From contig JAGWUI010000019.1 of the NCBI GenBank assembly GCA_028868515.1, positions 1 through 50,931 on the forward strand: a DNA stretch of 50,931 nucleotides, written 5' to 3'. This DNA comes from Gammaproteobacteria bacterium. GTDB lineage: Bacteria; Pseudomonadota; Gammaproteobacteria; Pseudomonadales; Moraxellaceae. The notes under the pieces are model-generated. The model was not told the origin of the DNA, did not search any database, and saw only the letters and a program-made list of their open reading frames with translations. Positions 1 to 8,643 of this stretch are shown here, piece by piece. Made by a program: the position numbers and the translations under genes. Positions within the stretch are counted from its first letter, which is position 1. Each line of letters starts with the position of its first letter.

Positions 1-546
1 TCTCTCGCGAAGGCAGCAGGTATTAAGTTTGGTGTTCTAGATTATGATAAAGCACAAGCAAAACTTGTTCAGAAAGTAGGTGCGCAGCCTGTATCGGTAG
101 ATTTACTCACGGTAGGAGCTAAATTTAATAACGGTCAGGTCGATGCGATTGGTATGCCTGCAATGGGATTCAAACCCTTTGAACTGTATAAAGGTTTGGG
201 AACTCAAGGCGCGATTATTCGCTTTCCTGTGTTGCAAGTGATGGGTGATATTGTTATTCGCCCTAATCAATTTCCAGATGGTTATGGTCAAAAAAGTCGA
301 ACTTGGGTTGCTGGATTACTTGGACGAGAAATAGACAATATTAATAAATTAGAAGCGGCAATTGATCCAAAGTATTGGCTAGATATCTCGGCAAATGACA
401 AACTTGGCTATACCAAGTTGATGCGCGAAGGGCGGATTGATTTAACCAATGAAGGCATCTATAACAAAAAAATGATGGGATTGTTAAAGAAAGTACGCTG
501 TACTCAGGATCCAAATAGCTTTGAATGCTCCTTGAGCGGAGAGTAA
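1..546 (+). CDS. Putative periplasmic solute-binding protein, copy 1 (5'-truncated by window edge)
   Basis: Frame 1 is open from the first base, so this is the C-terminal 181 residues of a gene that starts outside the window. It matches the C-terminal half of the next three genes closely: shared blocks include KFGVLDYDKAQA, GAQPV, KFNNGQ, YGQKSR and YNKKMMGLLKKVRC. I recognise the family only as the putative solute-binding protein / DUF6091-type family of Acinetobacter relatives; the ligand is unknown. The two C-terminal cysteines (VRC and FEC) are present. A hairpin with a T-run follows the stop, so it is probably the end of its own transcript. Confidence is high that this is a real gene and low on function. 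Confidence 0.9.
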   Translation, partial: SLAKAAGIKFGVLDYDKAQAKLVQKVGAQPVSVDLLTVGAKFNNGQVDAIGMPAMGFKPFELYKGLGTQGAIIRFPVLQVMGDIVIRPNQFPDGYGQKSRTWVAGLLGREIDNINKLEAAIDPKYWLDISANDKLGYTKLMREGRIDLTNEGIYNKKMMGLLKKVRCTQDPNSFECSLSGE

Positions 547-568
547 TGTTAAATAGATCTCATTTTTG

Positions 569-603
569 AAAAGACCTCATTTTGTAAATGGGGTCTTTTT
601 TTC
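569..603 (+). terminator. Rho-independent terminator after solute-binding copy 1
   Basis: An inverted repeat with arms AAAGACCTCATTT and AAATGGGGTCTTT (one G-T pair) and a short loop is followed by a run of T. It lies about 20 bases after the stop codon of copy 1. Confidence 0.85.
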
Positions 604-724
604 ATTTAGAAAGTGTGCGATAACTGACCAAGCGATCCTATCTTGATATTCATGTTTGGGTTCAAGTATGGGAAGAGGTGCTTATATAAAATAAATATCG
701 TAGCCAATAATAGGGATTTTTGGT

Positions 725-1714
725 ATGAAAGTTACAAAGATTTTTGCTATAGCGGCGGCAGTGATAGTTGCAAATTCAGCACAAGCACAAACCATGTGCG
801 TGTTTGATCTACTTGGGACGCAGGGCGATAGCTATGCGCTCATGAAAGATTACGCGCTAGCATCTAAGCAATGGGGCGCAAATTTGGTGTTGAAAGCCTA
901 TCCTGATGAGCGCGTTGCATTTGAGGATTTCAAAGCCGGGCAATGTGATGCAATTGCGCTAAGTGGTTTGCGTGCTCGTCAGTTCAATAGCTTTATTGGA
1001 TCAATTGATGCGATTGGCGCGGTGCCGAGTAATGCTGCAGCAAAAATGATTATCAGTTTGATGGCAAATCCTAAACTTGCACCTGATATGCTGCAAAATG
1101 GCTATGAAGTTGCAGGAGTAACTTCATTGGGTTCTGGCTATATTATGGTGAGAGATCGCAAGATTAATTCATTGGCAAAAGCGGCTGGAATCAAGTTTGG
1201 CGTTCTAGATTACGATAAGGCTCAGGCCTTAATGATCCAGAAAATTGGTGCTCAGCCTGTTGCTAGTGATTTGATGAGTATTGGCGGTAAGTTTAATAAT
1301 GGTCAGATTGATGCATTAGGTATGCCCGCACTTGCCTTTAGACCGATGGAGCTTTTTAAAGGATTAGGAACGAAGGGTGCAATTTTTCGTTTTCCTGTTA
1401 TTCACATTACGTATGATATTGTGATTCGACCTGAAAAATTTCCAAATGGTTATGGGCAAAAGAGCCGGACATGGGCGACAAGCTTGATTCCTCGGGAGTT
1501 TGATAATATTAGTAAAACTGAACGCGGCATTGATGCTAAGTATTGGGAAGAGCTTTCAGCAAATGATAAGCTGGGGTATATCAAGCTGATGCGTGAAGCG
1601 CGGATCGATTTAACGAAACAAGATATTTACAATAAAAAAATGATGGGTTTACTGAAAAAAGTACGATGTGCGCAAGATCCAGGCAGCTTTGAATGCTCTT
1701 TAACAGGTGAGTAA
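725..1714 (+). CDS. Putative periplasmic solute-binding protein, copy 2
   Basis: This 329-residue protein has a typical Sec signal peptide: MKVTK, a hydrophobic core of about 12 residues, then an AQA cleavage site near residue 22. The mature protein keeps four cysteines shared by the complete copies (TMCVF, GQCD, VRC and FEC), which suggests two disulphides in the periplasm. It belongs to the same family as its neighbours, a putative solute-binding family without a characterised ligand that I can name. The charged KAGQCD block near residue 80 and the KFNNGQ block are conserved throughout the array. It is separated from its neighbours by about 180-220 bases and has its own 3' hairpin, so it seems to be transcribed alone. 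It is closer to copy 1 than to copy 4. Confidence 0.9.
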   Translation: MKVTKIFAIAAAVIVANSAQAQTMCVFDLLGTQGDSYALMKDYALASKQWGANLVLKAYPDERVAFEDFKAGQCDAIALSGLRARQFNSFIGSIDAIGAVPSNAAAKMIISLMANPKLAPDMLQNGYEVAGVTSLGSGYIMVRDRKINSLAKAAGIKFGVLDYDKAQALMIQKIGAQPVASDLMSIGGKFNNGQIDALGMPALAFRPMELFKGLGTKGAIFRFPVIHITYDIVIRPEKFPNGYGQKSRTWATSLIPREFDNISKTERGIDAKYWEELSANDKLGYIKLMREARIDLTKQDIYNKKMMGLLKKVRCAQDPGSFECSLTGE

Positions 1715-1724
1715 AAGAAGATGA

Positions 1725-1753
1725 CCATTACGGATAATTTCTATCCGTAATGG
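1725..1753 (+). terminator. Perfect 12-bp hairpin after solute-binding copy 2
   Basis: CCATTACGGATA and TATCCGTAATGG pair perfectly around a 5-base loop, starting 11 bases after the stop codon. The following bases are only moderately T-rich, so this could be a weak terminator or a 3' RNA-protecting stem. Confidence 0.6.
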
Positions 1754-1938
1754 TTGCTATTTGTAAAGTTGATATAAGCCAGAATAAAGTTGTATTGAAA
1801 ATATAAAAAATTTGGCAAGTTCAGTAAAAACAATCATTCTATACTTGAAAAAAGATTGAAGTCGGTCAGAATAGGCTCATTCAAAAAATAGGTAGTGGAA
1901 TACCTCCATTAGCTATAGGAATCATAGGGAACGTCACG

Positions 1939-2940
1939 ATGAAAACAAATTTAAAATTGGCTGTAGCCACTGCAGCAATTGCTCTTGCAAGCGCAGCTCA
2001 CGCTGCTGGTACACAAACAATGTGTGTGTTTGATATTACAGGTGCAAACGGCGATAACTATGCCATGATGAAGGATTATGCACTTGCTGCGAAGCAATGG
2101 GGTGCAAATATTACGCTGAAAGCATATACCGATGAGCGTGTTGCTGCAGAAGATTTTAAAGCAGGTCAATGTGATGGTGTTGCGTTGACAGGTATTCGTG
2201 CTCGCCAATTTAATAGCTTCACAGGTTCGATTGATGCGATTGGTGGCTTAAATAGCAATGCACAAGCGAAATCAATTATCACTGTGATGGCAAGCCCAAA
2301 ACTTGCATCAGATATGGAACAAAATGGTTATGAAGTTGTTGGTGTAACAACTTTGGGTTCTGCATACATCATGGTGAATGACCGTGCAATCAACACACTG
2401 GCAAAAGCTGCTGGTAAGCGTTTCGGTGTGCTTGATTATGATAAAGCTCAGGCCAAGATCGTACAAAAAGTCGGTGCACAACCTGTTTCTGTAGACTTGT
2501 TGACTATCGGTGGTAAGTTCAATAATGGTCAGGTTGATATGATCGGTTTGCCTGCTGTTGCGTTCAAACCATTAGAACTTTACAAAGGATTGGGCAGCAA
2601 AGGTGCGATTGTTCGCTTCCCTGTGGTACAAGTTACTGGTGACATCGTGATTCGTCCAGGAAAATTCCCAGCGGGTTATGGACAAAAGAGTCGTGATTGG
2701 GTTGCAAATCAGGTCGGTCGCGAGATGGATGTCGTGAACAAAACTGAAAAAGCAATTGATGCGAAGTATTGGATGGATATTCCACCAGCAGATAAATTGG
2801 GTTATATCAAGTTGATGCGTGAGTCACGTATTGAAATGACCAAAGAAGGCATCTATAACAAAAAAATGATGGCGATTCTGAAGAAAGTTCGTTGCCAAAG
2901 CGATCCTTCAAGCTTTGAATGTGCGCTGAATGACGAATAA
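1939..2940 (+). CDS. Putative periplasmic solute-binding protein, copy 3
   Basis: This 333-residue protein has an N-terminal signal peptide (MKTNLKLAV, hydrophobic core, AHA cleavage near residue 22). Four conserved cysteines occur in TMCVF, GQCD, VRC and FEC. It aligns without large gaps to copy 2 over the whole length, so these are tandem duplicates. A purine-rich AGGGAA lies 7-12 bases before the ATG. Codon use looks more regular than in copies 1 and 2, which might mean this is the better expressed member; that is an impression, not a calculation. Function is inferred only from the exported, two-lobed-binding-protein-like appearance; no transporter membrane genes are adjacent. Confidence 0.9.
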   Translation: MKTNLKLAVATAAIALASAAHAAGTQTMCVFDITGANGDNYAMMKDYALAAKQWGANITLKAYTDERVAAEDFKAGQCDGVALTGIRARQFNSFTGSIDAIGGLNSNAQAKSIITVMASPKLASDMEQNGYEVVGVTTLGSAYIMVNDRAINTLAKAAGKRFGVLDYDKAQAKIVQKVGAQPVSVDLLTIGGKFNNGQVDMIGLPAVAFKPLELYKGLGSKGAIVRFPVVQVTGDIVIRPGKFPAGYGQKSRDWVANQVGREMDVVNKTEKAIDAKYWMDIPPADKLGYIKLMRESRIEMTKEGIYNKKMMAILKKVRCQSDPSSFECALNDE

Positions 2941-2960
2941 GTGCTCATGAGCCTGTGTTA

Positions 2961-2995
2961 AAAAAAAAGCCTAGCTATATTGCTGGGCTTTTTAT
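2961..2995 (+). terminator. Rho-independent terminator after copy 3
   Basis: A run of A, the arms AAAGCCTAGC and GCTGGGCTTT (G-T pairs allowed) and a T-run form a classical terminator about 20 bases after the stop codon. Confidence 0.85.
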
Positions 2996-3155
2996 CTTTT
3001 TGTAGCAAAAAAATGAAAAAATAATCTTGTAAACGCCATTGTATTCACGATGAAGTTCGGCTCAAAATACCGCGCAACGGACTGGAACTATGGCTAATTG
3101 ATCAAGTCAAAGTAAGTCTATACAGGCTTTGTTTCTCATAAATATGGAGTAATAC

Positions 3156-4178
3156 ATGAAAAAAATTGCAATGGCGGCTCTTCTGGCTGCGGTGAGTTTC
3201 CATTCAGCCTATGCTGCGGGTCCAAAATTGACGTTATGTGTATACGATCCTTTGGGTGCACGCGGTGATGCATATGGGTATGCCAAAGACTATGTATTAC
3301 AGTTCCCACGTTTTGGTATGACCAATCCTGTTGAATTAAAAGCGTATACCAATGAAGCCATCATTGCTGAAGACTTCAAAGCGGGCCAGTGTGATGGTGC
3401 GATCATGACCAATCTACGTGCTCGTCAGTTTAATAAGTACACGGGTAGCTTGGATGCAATTGGTGCTGTTCCTTCAAGACAAGCATTGAATGTGGCGCTG
3501 CAAGCGTTGTCCAGCAAGCAGTTAGCGCCGAAGATGACTGAAGGTGATTATGAAGTTGTCGGTATTGTTCCTCTAGGAACAGCTTATATCATGGTTGGCG
3601 ACCGTAAGATCAACACGCTGGCAAAAGCTGCAGGTAAGAAAATTGCGGTGCTAGATTACGATAAGTCACAGGCCAAACTCGTACAAAAAGTGGGTGCGCA
3701 GCCAGTGAGTGTCGACTTAACGACAATTTCAGGTAAATTTAATAACCATCAGGTTGACATTATTGCGGGTCCAGCGGTTATTTTTAAACCATTTGAACTT
3801 GCAAAAGGGATGACTGGTCCAAATGGTGAAATCACTGGTGCTGTAGTTCGCTTCCCATTGGTTCAAATCACTGCGGCAATGGTTGTGCGTAAGAGCAAGT
3901 TTACCAATGAAGAAGCAAATCAGAAGATCCGTGAATATGTAAACAGTCAAATTGGCACTGCTTATAAATACATTGATAATGCTGAAAAAGAAATTGATGC
4001 AAAATATTGGATGGACGTGCCTGCGGCGGATAAAGTAGGTTATGTCAAATTAATGCGTGCGTCACGTATGGATCTGACCAAAGATGGTACCTATGATCCA
4101 GAAATGATGCACTTGTTGAAAAAAGTGCGTTGTAAGCTTGATCCTTCAAACTATGAATGCGCGCTAGAAGATGAATAA
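3156..4178 (+). CDS. Putative periplasmic solute-binding protein, copy 4 (most divergent)
   Basis: This 340-residue protein has a signal peptide (MKKIAMAALLAAV, AYA cleavage near residue 20) and the same four cysteines as the other copies (LCVYD, GQCD, VRC, YEC). Relative to copies 1-3 it carries a short insertion after FELAKG (TGPNGEITG) and a different stretch after the KSKF block, so it separated earlier in the array's history. A GGAG ribosome-binding site precedes the ATG. A hairpin terminator follows. As for its neighbours, the ligand and partner are unknown; the next gene downstream, erpA, is unrelated. Confidence 0.9.
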   Translation: MKKIAMAALLAAVSFHSAYAAGPKLTLCVYDPLGARGDAYGYAKDYVLQFPRFGMTNPVELKAYTNEAIIAEDFKAGQCDGAIMTNLRARQFNKYTGSLDAIGAVPSRQALNVALQALSSKQLAPKMTEGDYEVVGIVPLGTAYIMVGDRKINTLAKAAGKKIAVLDYDKSQAKLVQKVGAQPVSVDLTTISGKFNNHQVDIIAGPAVIFKPFELAKGMTGPNGEITGAVVRFPLVQITAAMVVRKSKFTNEEANQKIREYVNSQIGTAYKYIDNAEKEIDAKYWMDVPAADKVGYVKLMRASRMDLTKDGTYDPEMMHLLKKVRCKLDPSNYECALEDE

Positions 4179-4217
4179 TTGATTTAACATCGTTTAATAA
4201 ACGTTGTTTGATTCCAT

Positions 4218-4249
4218 GAAAACCACTGAAAATTTTCAGTGGTTTTTTA
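4218..4249 (+). terminator. Rho-independent terminator after copy 4
   Basis: The arms GAAAACCACTGAAAA and TTTTCAGTGGTTTT are almost perfectly complementary and are followed by further T residues, about 40 bases after the stop codon. Confidence 0.9.
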
Positions 4250-4426
4250 TTTGTGGTTTGCGTAGGGATCGTGTATTTGAAACTTCGTGCTTGAAAAATG
4301 AGGTTACACCCAAATCTTATTCCTACAGAGTGAACGTGTTATGATAATGCATCGCAGCGAGACTAATTTTTCTTCGTGTTTGAGAGATTGTCGCCTTGCG
4401 TCTGTCAGTTTGAGGAGATTGAAACA

Positions 4427-4762
4427 ATGAATGCACCTGCCATGATTTTAACTGATCGCGCGGCAACTAAAGTACGTCAATTACGCGATGGTGAAGGAAG
4501 TGATGACCTGCTGCTACGGGTTTATGTCACGGGTGGAGGTTGTTCAGGATTTTCCTACGGCTTTACATTTGCCGAAGCCGCAAACGATGATGACGCACGC
4601 ATTGAGAATGGTGATGTGGCGATGGTGGTTGATTCATTAAGTTATCAGTATCTCGTGGGTTCAGAAGTTGATTATCTTGAGGGGCTTGAAGGCTCTCGTT
4701 TTGTTGTAAAAAATCCAAATGCAACAACAACATGTGGCTGTGGATCGTCTTTCTCGATTTAA
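4427..4762 (+). CDS. erpA: Iron-sulfur cluster insertion protein ErpA (A-type carrier)
   Basis: The protein is 111 residues from the chosen ATG. An in-frame start 51 bases upstream exists, but the GAGGAG ribosome-binding site at 4412-4417 and the usual family length (about 113) favour 4427. The three cysteines of A-type carriers are present: C39 in GGGCSGF and C103/C105 in CGCGSSF. ErpA receives an Fe-S cluster from the scaffold machinery and hands it to apo-enzymes in the cytoplasm, such as those of isoprenoid synthesis and respiration. The long acidic stretch in the middle ([11 protein letters not shown]) is normal for the family. It stands alone between the solute-binding array and the convergent anmK. 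Confidence 0.95.
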   Translation: MNAPAMILTDRAATKVRQLRDGEGSDDLLLRVYVTGGGCSGFSYGFTFAEAANDDDARIENGDVAMVVDSLSYQYLVGSEVDYLEGLEGSRFVVKNPNATTTCGCGSSFSI

Positions 4763-4797
4763 ACACTTTTTTCTTCTATTTTCAGTAATCTCCAAAG

Positions 4798-4819
4798 CAC
4801 ACCGCAAATTAGCGGTGTG
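4798..4819. terminator. 8-bp perfect hairpin between convergent erpA and anmK
   Basis: CACACCGC and GCGGTGTG pair around a 6-base loop that includes the anmK stop codon. No strong T-run follows on the erpA side, so it is at best a weak shared terminator. Confidence 0.4.
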
Positions 4820-5936
4820 TCAGTGTACCCAGTACGCGTAAACCTTTTGCTCCTGTGACTGCTGGTAAATTCCCTGACAAATGATGGATACGTTGATGTG
4901 TAAGCCAAGCAAATGCGGTGGCTTCAACCCATGTTGGCGCAAGTCCCATATCTGACGTACTTTTGAGTGTCCAATCTGGTAATCCCTGTGCAATCGCTTG
5001 CCATAGTGTGCGGTTATACGCACCACCACCACAGAGCCATAATTCACCCGCTTTGAGCTCAGTGAGAAAGATCGCATCAATGACGGTTTGTGCTGTGAAC
5101 TGTAGGAGTGTCGCCTGAACATCTTGAGGTTGAAGAGTGACACTTGCAGCTTGTTGTACATGCTGAATTTGGTCGAGTAGCCATGTCAGATTAAAGTCTT
5201 CACGCCCTGTGCTCTTCGGAAATGGTCGAGTAAAGTATTCATGGGACAATAACTGATTCAACAAGATTTGATTCACGATTCCTGTCTTAGCCCAAGCACC
5301 ATCTTGATCGAAAGTTTGTCCTGTGTGCTGAAAACACCATGCATCCATCAGGATATTGGCAGGCCCTGTGTCGAAACCAAATACTTTGTCTGGTTTGCCT
5401 GCGGGTAGTACGCTAATGTTTGCAATGCCACCAAGATTGAGAATAATTCGGTCAATATGGTCATCTTGAAAAATGGCTTGATGAAAAGCAGGCACGAGCG
5501 GCGCGCCTTGTCCACCTGCAGCCATATCACGGCGTCTGAAATCTGAAACCACAGGTAAGCCTGTGATTTCTGCAATGAGGTTCGGATCTCCGATTTGCAA
5601 GGTGAAACCTGCTTCGGGTCGGTGACGGATGGTTTGTCCATGACTTCCGATTGCACGAATATCATCTTTATGAAGTTGATGATTTGCGATCAGTTGATTA
5701 GCTGATTCACCAATCAGTCTGGCTAATGCAACATCTGCAACCCCCATCCGTTCGATTTCATTATCGGCAGGCAATGTCAGTGCAATCAATGCTTGGCGTA
5801 GCTCATTTGGAAATGGTGCAGTTAGTGTGGCATGAAGGCGTAATGGCTCAAACGAAACAGCAACGAGGTCAACGCCATCCAGACTGGTTCCTGACATGAC
5901 GCCAATATAAATGTCCTGCTTCATTTGCTGTTCCAT
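4809..5936 (-). CDS. anmK: Anhydro-N-acetylmuramic acid kinase
   Basis: At 375 residues it has the normal AnmK length. The N-terminus IGVMSGTSLDG is the family's ATP-binding signature. GSHGQTIRH, a DFR block, NLGGIANI and GFDTGPANILMD follow in the usual order, with LCGGGAYN near the C-terminus. The enzyme phosphorylates and opens 1,6-anhydro-N-acetylmuramic acid to give MurNAc-6-phosphate during recycling of cell-wall fragments in the cytoplasm. It is divergent from tyrS, with about 118 bases between the starts, as in several gammaproteobacteria. Two in-frame ATGs (5936 and 5924) are possible; the first is kept. Confidence 0.95.
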   Translation of the reverse strand: MEQQMKQDIYIGVMSGTSLDGVDLVAVSFEPLRLHATLTAPFPNELRQALIALTLPADNEIERMGVADVALARLIGESANQLIANHQLHKDDIRAIGSHGQTIRHRPEAGFTLQIGDPNLIAEITGLPVVSDFRRRDMAAGGQGAPLVPAFHQAIFQDDHIDRIILNLGGIANISVLPAGKPDKVFGFDTGPANILMDAWCFQHTGQTFDQDGAWAKTGIVNQILLNQLLSHEYFTRPFPKSTGREDFNLTWLLDQIQHVQQAASVTLQPQDVQATLLQFTAQTVIDAIFLTELKAGELWLCGGGAYNRTLWQAIAQGLPDWTLKSTSDMGLAPTWVEATAFAWLTHQRIHHLSGNLPAVTGAKGLRVLGTLTHR

Positions 5937-6054
5937 GATGAGATTACTTTGATATGGCTCATAGAGTAACTCAAAGCAGTATTTATCACTAACTCCTCAA
6001 TGTTAAAAAAGGCTAAAATATCGCGCATTATTCTTGTATTTATATTTTTGGGCT

Positions 6055-7266
6055 ATGACGACTTTTCTTCCTGCTGAACAACAACTCGCGCTGATTGAGC
6101 GCGGTACGAGCGACATTATCCAACGCGACGAACTCCTCAAAAAACTCCAAGAAAATCGTCCTTTGCGTGTCAAAGCGGGCTTTGACCCCACCGCGCCTGA
6201 TTTACATTTAGGCCATACGGTGTTGATCAATAAGCTACGTATGTTCCAAGAGCTAGGACATGAAGTCTACTTTTTGATCGGTGATTTCACCGCCATGATT
6301 GGTGATCCCACAGGAAAAAGTGCGACCCGTCCGCCACTGACACGCGAGCAAGTTCTAGAAAATGCAAAAAGCTATCAAGAACAAGTGTTCAAAATCCTTG
6401 ATCCTGTCAAAACTAAGATTGTGTTCAATTCGTCATGGTTTGAGAAAAAAAGCGCAGCTGACATGATTGCATTGGCATCACAGTACACCGTGACGCGGAT
6501 GATGGAGCGTGATGATTTTAGTAAGCGTTTTAAAGCGCAGCAGTCAATTGCAATTCATGAGTTCTTGTATCCATTGGTGCAAGGTTATGATTCGGTTGAG
6601 TTGCAAGCAGATGTCGAGTTAGGTGGAACAGATCAAACATTTAACCTGTTAATGGGTCGCACTTTGCAGGCTCGTTATGGTCAGAGTTCGCAGATTTGCA
6701 TTACATTACCGATTCTTGAGGGATTGGATGGTGTGCAGAAGATGTCTAAATCTCTGCAAAATTACATTGGCGTGCATGATTCCGCAGGCAGTATGTATCA
6801 AAAAATTCTGTCGATGCCTGATAGTTTGATTCCACGTTATTTTGAGTTGCTCAGCTTCCGTCCGATGGAAGAGGTTAATGCTTTCCTCGCTGAAATGGCG
6901 AATGGCTTGAATCCGCAGGAACTGAAAAAACGAATTGCGCTGGAATTGATTGAACGTTTCCATGATGCAGATAGCGCCGCGAATGCACATAAAAGTGCAG
7001 GCAATCGGATTGTCGATGGTGAAATTCCTGATGACATTCCAGAAGTGACATTAGCGCTGGAAGGCCAAGCGGCGTTATTTATTACCAGCGTGCTCAGTCG
7101 TGCCAACTTGACCAAAAACTCTGCGCAAGCCAAAGATGCTTTGGCACGTGGTTCAGTCAAAGTCGATGGCGTTGTGGTCGATGCGTCGTTTAGTTTGGCC
7201 GCGGGTGCAAATGTCGTGATTCAAGCAGGCAAGAAAGCGATTGCGCGAGTAATCGTCAGCAATTAG
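6055..7266 (+). CDS. tyrS: Tyrosyl-tRNA synthetase
   Basis: The 403-residue class I synthetase shows the HIGH-type motif as HLGH near residue 50, the KMSKS motif (QKMSKSLQN) near residue 228, and an S4 RNA-binding domain in the last 60 residues. It charges tRNA-Tyr with tyrosine. The ORF extends seven codons upstream to a TTG, but the ATG at 6055 gives the usual start [11 protein letters not shown]. The gene is followed by a strong terminator, so it is probably monocistronic. Confidence 0.96.
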   Translation: MTTFLPAEQQLALIERGTSDIIQRDELLKKLQENRPLRVKAGFDPTAPDLHLGHTVLINKLRMFQELGHEVYFLIGDFTAMIGDPTGKSATRPPLTREQVLENAKSYQEQVFKILDPVKTKIVFNSSWFEKKSAADMIALASQYTVTRMMERDDFSKRFKAQQSIAIHEFLYPLVQGYDSVELQADVELGGTDQTFNLLMGRTLQARYGQSSQICITLPILEGLDGVQKMSKSLQNYIGVHDSAGSMYQKILSMPDSLIPRYFELLSFRPMEEVNAFLAEMANGLNPQELKKRIALELIERFHDADSAANAHKSAGNRIVDGEIPDDIPEVTLALEGQAALFITSVLSRANLTKNSAQAKDALARGSVKVDGVVVDASFSLAAGANVVIQAGKKAIARVIVSN

Positions 7267-7283
7267 TTTGTGTCTGCGGACTA

Positions 7284-7319
7284 GAAAAAGCGGATCAATG
7301 TATCCGCTTTTTTGTTTTT
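7284..7319 (+). terminator. Rho-independent terminator after tyrS
   Basis: AAAAAGCGGAT and ATCCGCTTTTTT form the stem around a short loop, followed by a T-rich tail. Confidence 0.9.
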
Positions 7320-7392
7320 CACAATTCCTTTTTAGCGATCTGAATCTCTCCATTGCTATAATTAAACTCTGACCTATTTCGATGATGATTCC

Positions 7393-8634
7393 ATGACTGT
7401 TGCTGAAAGTGCATTAAATTCAACCACGAATCCGACCGCACAATTTCTTGAAAAACTGGCCGACAGTTTGGCAGGGAAGGGTTCTGTTGAATCTAGTTTT
7501 GTAAAACTCAGTCTAGGCAAATATCGTGGTGAAGACGCGACTCTGAATAAGATTTCTGTCCGCGTGTTGGAGGTCAAAGGTCAGCCTCATTTATCGTTTG
7601 TGTTTCATTATCAAACCAAAGATGTGACTAAGAATTTTTCGTTTGATGAAGGCATTGCTAAGATCACAATGTATTTGGATCAGAGTCACCTTGAGAGTTT
7701 TAAGAGCGCACATTTACGTCTGCAAACTGAAGAAATTCAACTTGCGTTTAACAAGAAAAATCAGCCTTCGATTCATGTACAAAAGACTGCTGAAACGGTT
7801 GTTACTGCCAAAGCACATGATCGTGAGAAATTTCGCTATATCGACATCAATCGTCCATTCCTCAAGGGTTTAGGAGTGACCGATGCCAATTATCAACTTA
7901 TCCCTGCAATGTCGCGTAAATGGAAACAAATCAATAAGTTTATTGAAGTGTTTCAACATGCATTTGAGTCATTAAAATTGCCACAATCTCATCCCGTACA
8001 TGTGGTGGATTTTGGCGCGGGAAAGGGTTATCTGACTTTTGCCATTCATGATTTTTTGCGTGAGAATCTGGGATTTACCGCAAATGTCACAGGTGTTGAA
8101 CTTCGCGCTGATTTGGTGAAATTATGCGGCAATGTCATTGATCAGTTATCACTAGATGGCTTGGCGTTTTATCAAGGTGACGTGCGCAGTTATCATCCTG
8201 ATGCGGTCGATGTCATGATTGCGTTGCATGCTTGTGATGTAGCAACGGACTATGCGTTGCATACAGGCATTCGTTTAGGTGCGTCGATTATCATGTGTGC
8301 GCCGTGTTGTCATAAACAAGTACGTCCTCAGATTCAAAGTCCACAAGTGCTGCGCCCGATGCTGCAACATGGCGTGCATTTAGGACAAGAAGCGGAAATG
8401 CTGACTGATGGTTTACGTGCTTTATTACTTGAAGCATGTGGTTATGAAACTAAAGTTTTTGAATTTGTTTCATTAGAACATACCAGCAAGAACAAAATGA
8501 TCTTAGCAGTGAAGCGAGACAACTTTTCCAAGAAAACGGAAATCTTGAAACAGATTGAATCTATTAAAGCGTTTTATGGGATTCAGGAACAATGTTTGGA
8601 GACGCTGTTGCGTGACGATGGTTTATTGGCGTAA
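7393..8634 (+). CDS. SAM-dependent methyltransferase (Methyltransf_32-like)
   Basis: This 413-residue cytoplasmic protein has a class I SAM-binding motif, VDFGAGKGYLTF, near residue 203. ALHACD follows near residue 276 and the cysteine-rich CAPCCHKQVRPQ near residue 300, a combination I associate with the Methyltransf_32 / METTL25-type family. The N-terminal 150 residues look like a separate domain. The substrate is not known; RNA is a reasonable guess from the family. It lies 9 bases before uvrC and is probably cotranscribed with it. The start at 7393 is the only ATG that keeps the N-terminal region. Confidence 0.8.
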   Translation: MTVAESALNSTTNPTAQFLEKLADSLAGKGSVESSFVKLSLGKYRGEDATLNKISVRVLEVKGQPHLSFVFHYQTKDVTKNFSFDEGIAKITMYLDQSHLESFKSAHLRLQTEEIQLAFNKKNQPSIHVQKTAETVVTAKAHDREKFRYIDINRPFLKGLGVTDANYQLIPAMSRKWKQINKFIEVFQHAFESLKLPQSHPVHVVDFGAGKGYLTFAIHDFLRENLGFTANVTGVELRADLVKLCGNVIDQLSLDGLAFYQGDVRSYHPDAVDVMIALHACDVATDYALHTGIRLGASIIMCAPCCHKQVRPQIQSPQVLRPMLQHGVHLGQEAEMLTDGLRALLLEACGYETKVFEFVSLEHTSKNKMILAVKRDNFSKKTEILKQIESIKAFYGIQEQCLETLLRDDGLLA

Positions 8635-8643
8635 TGTCTCATT

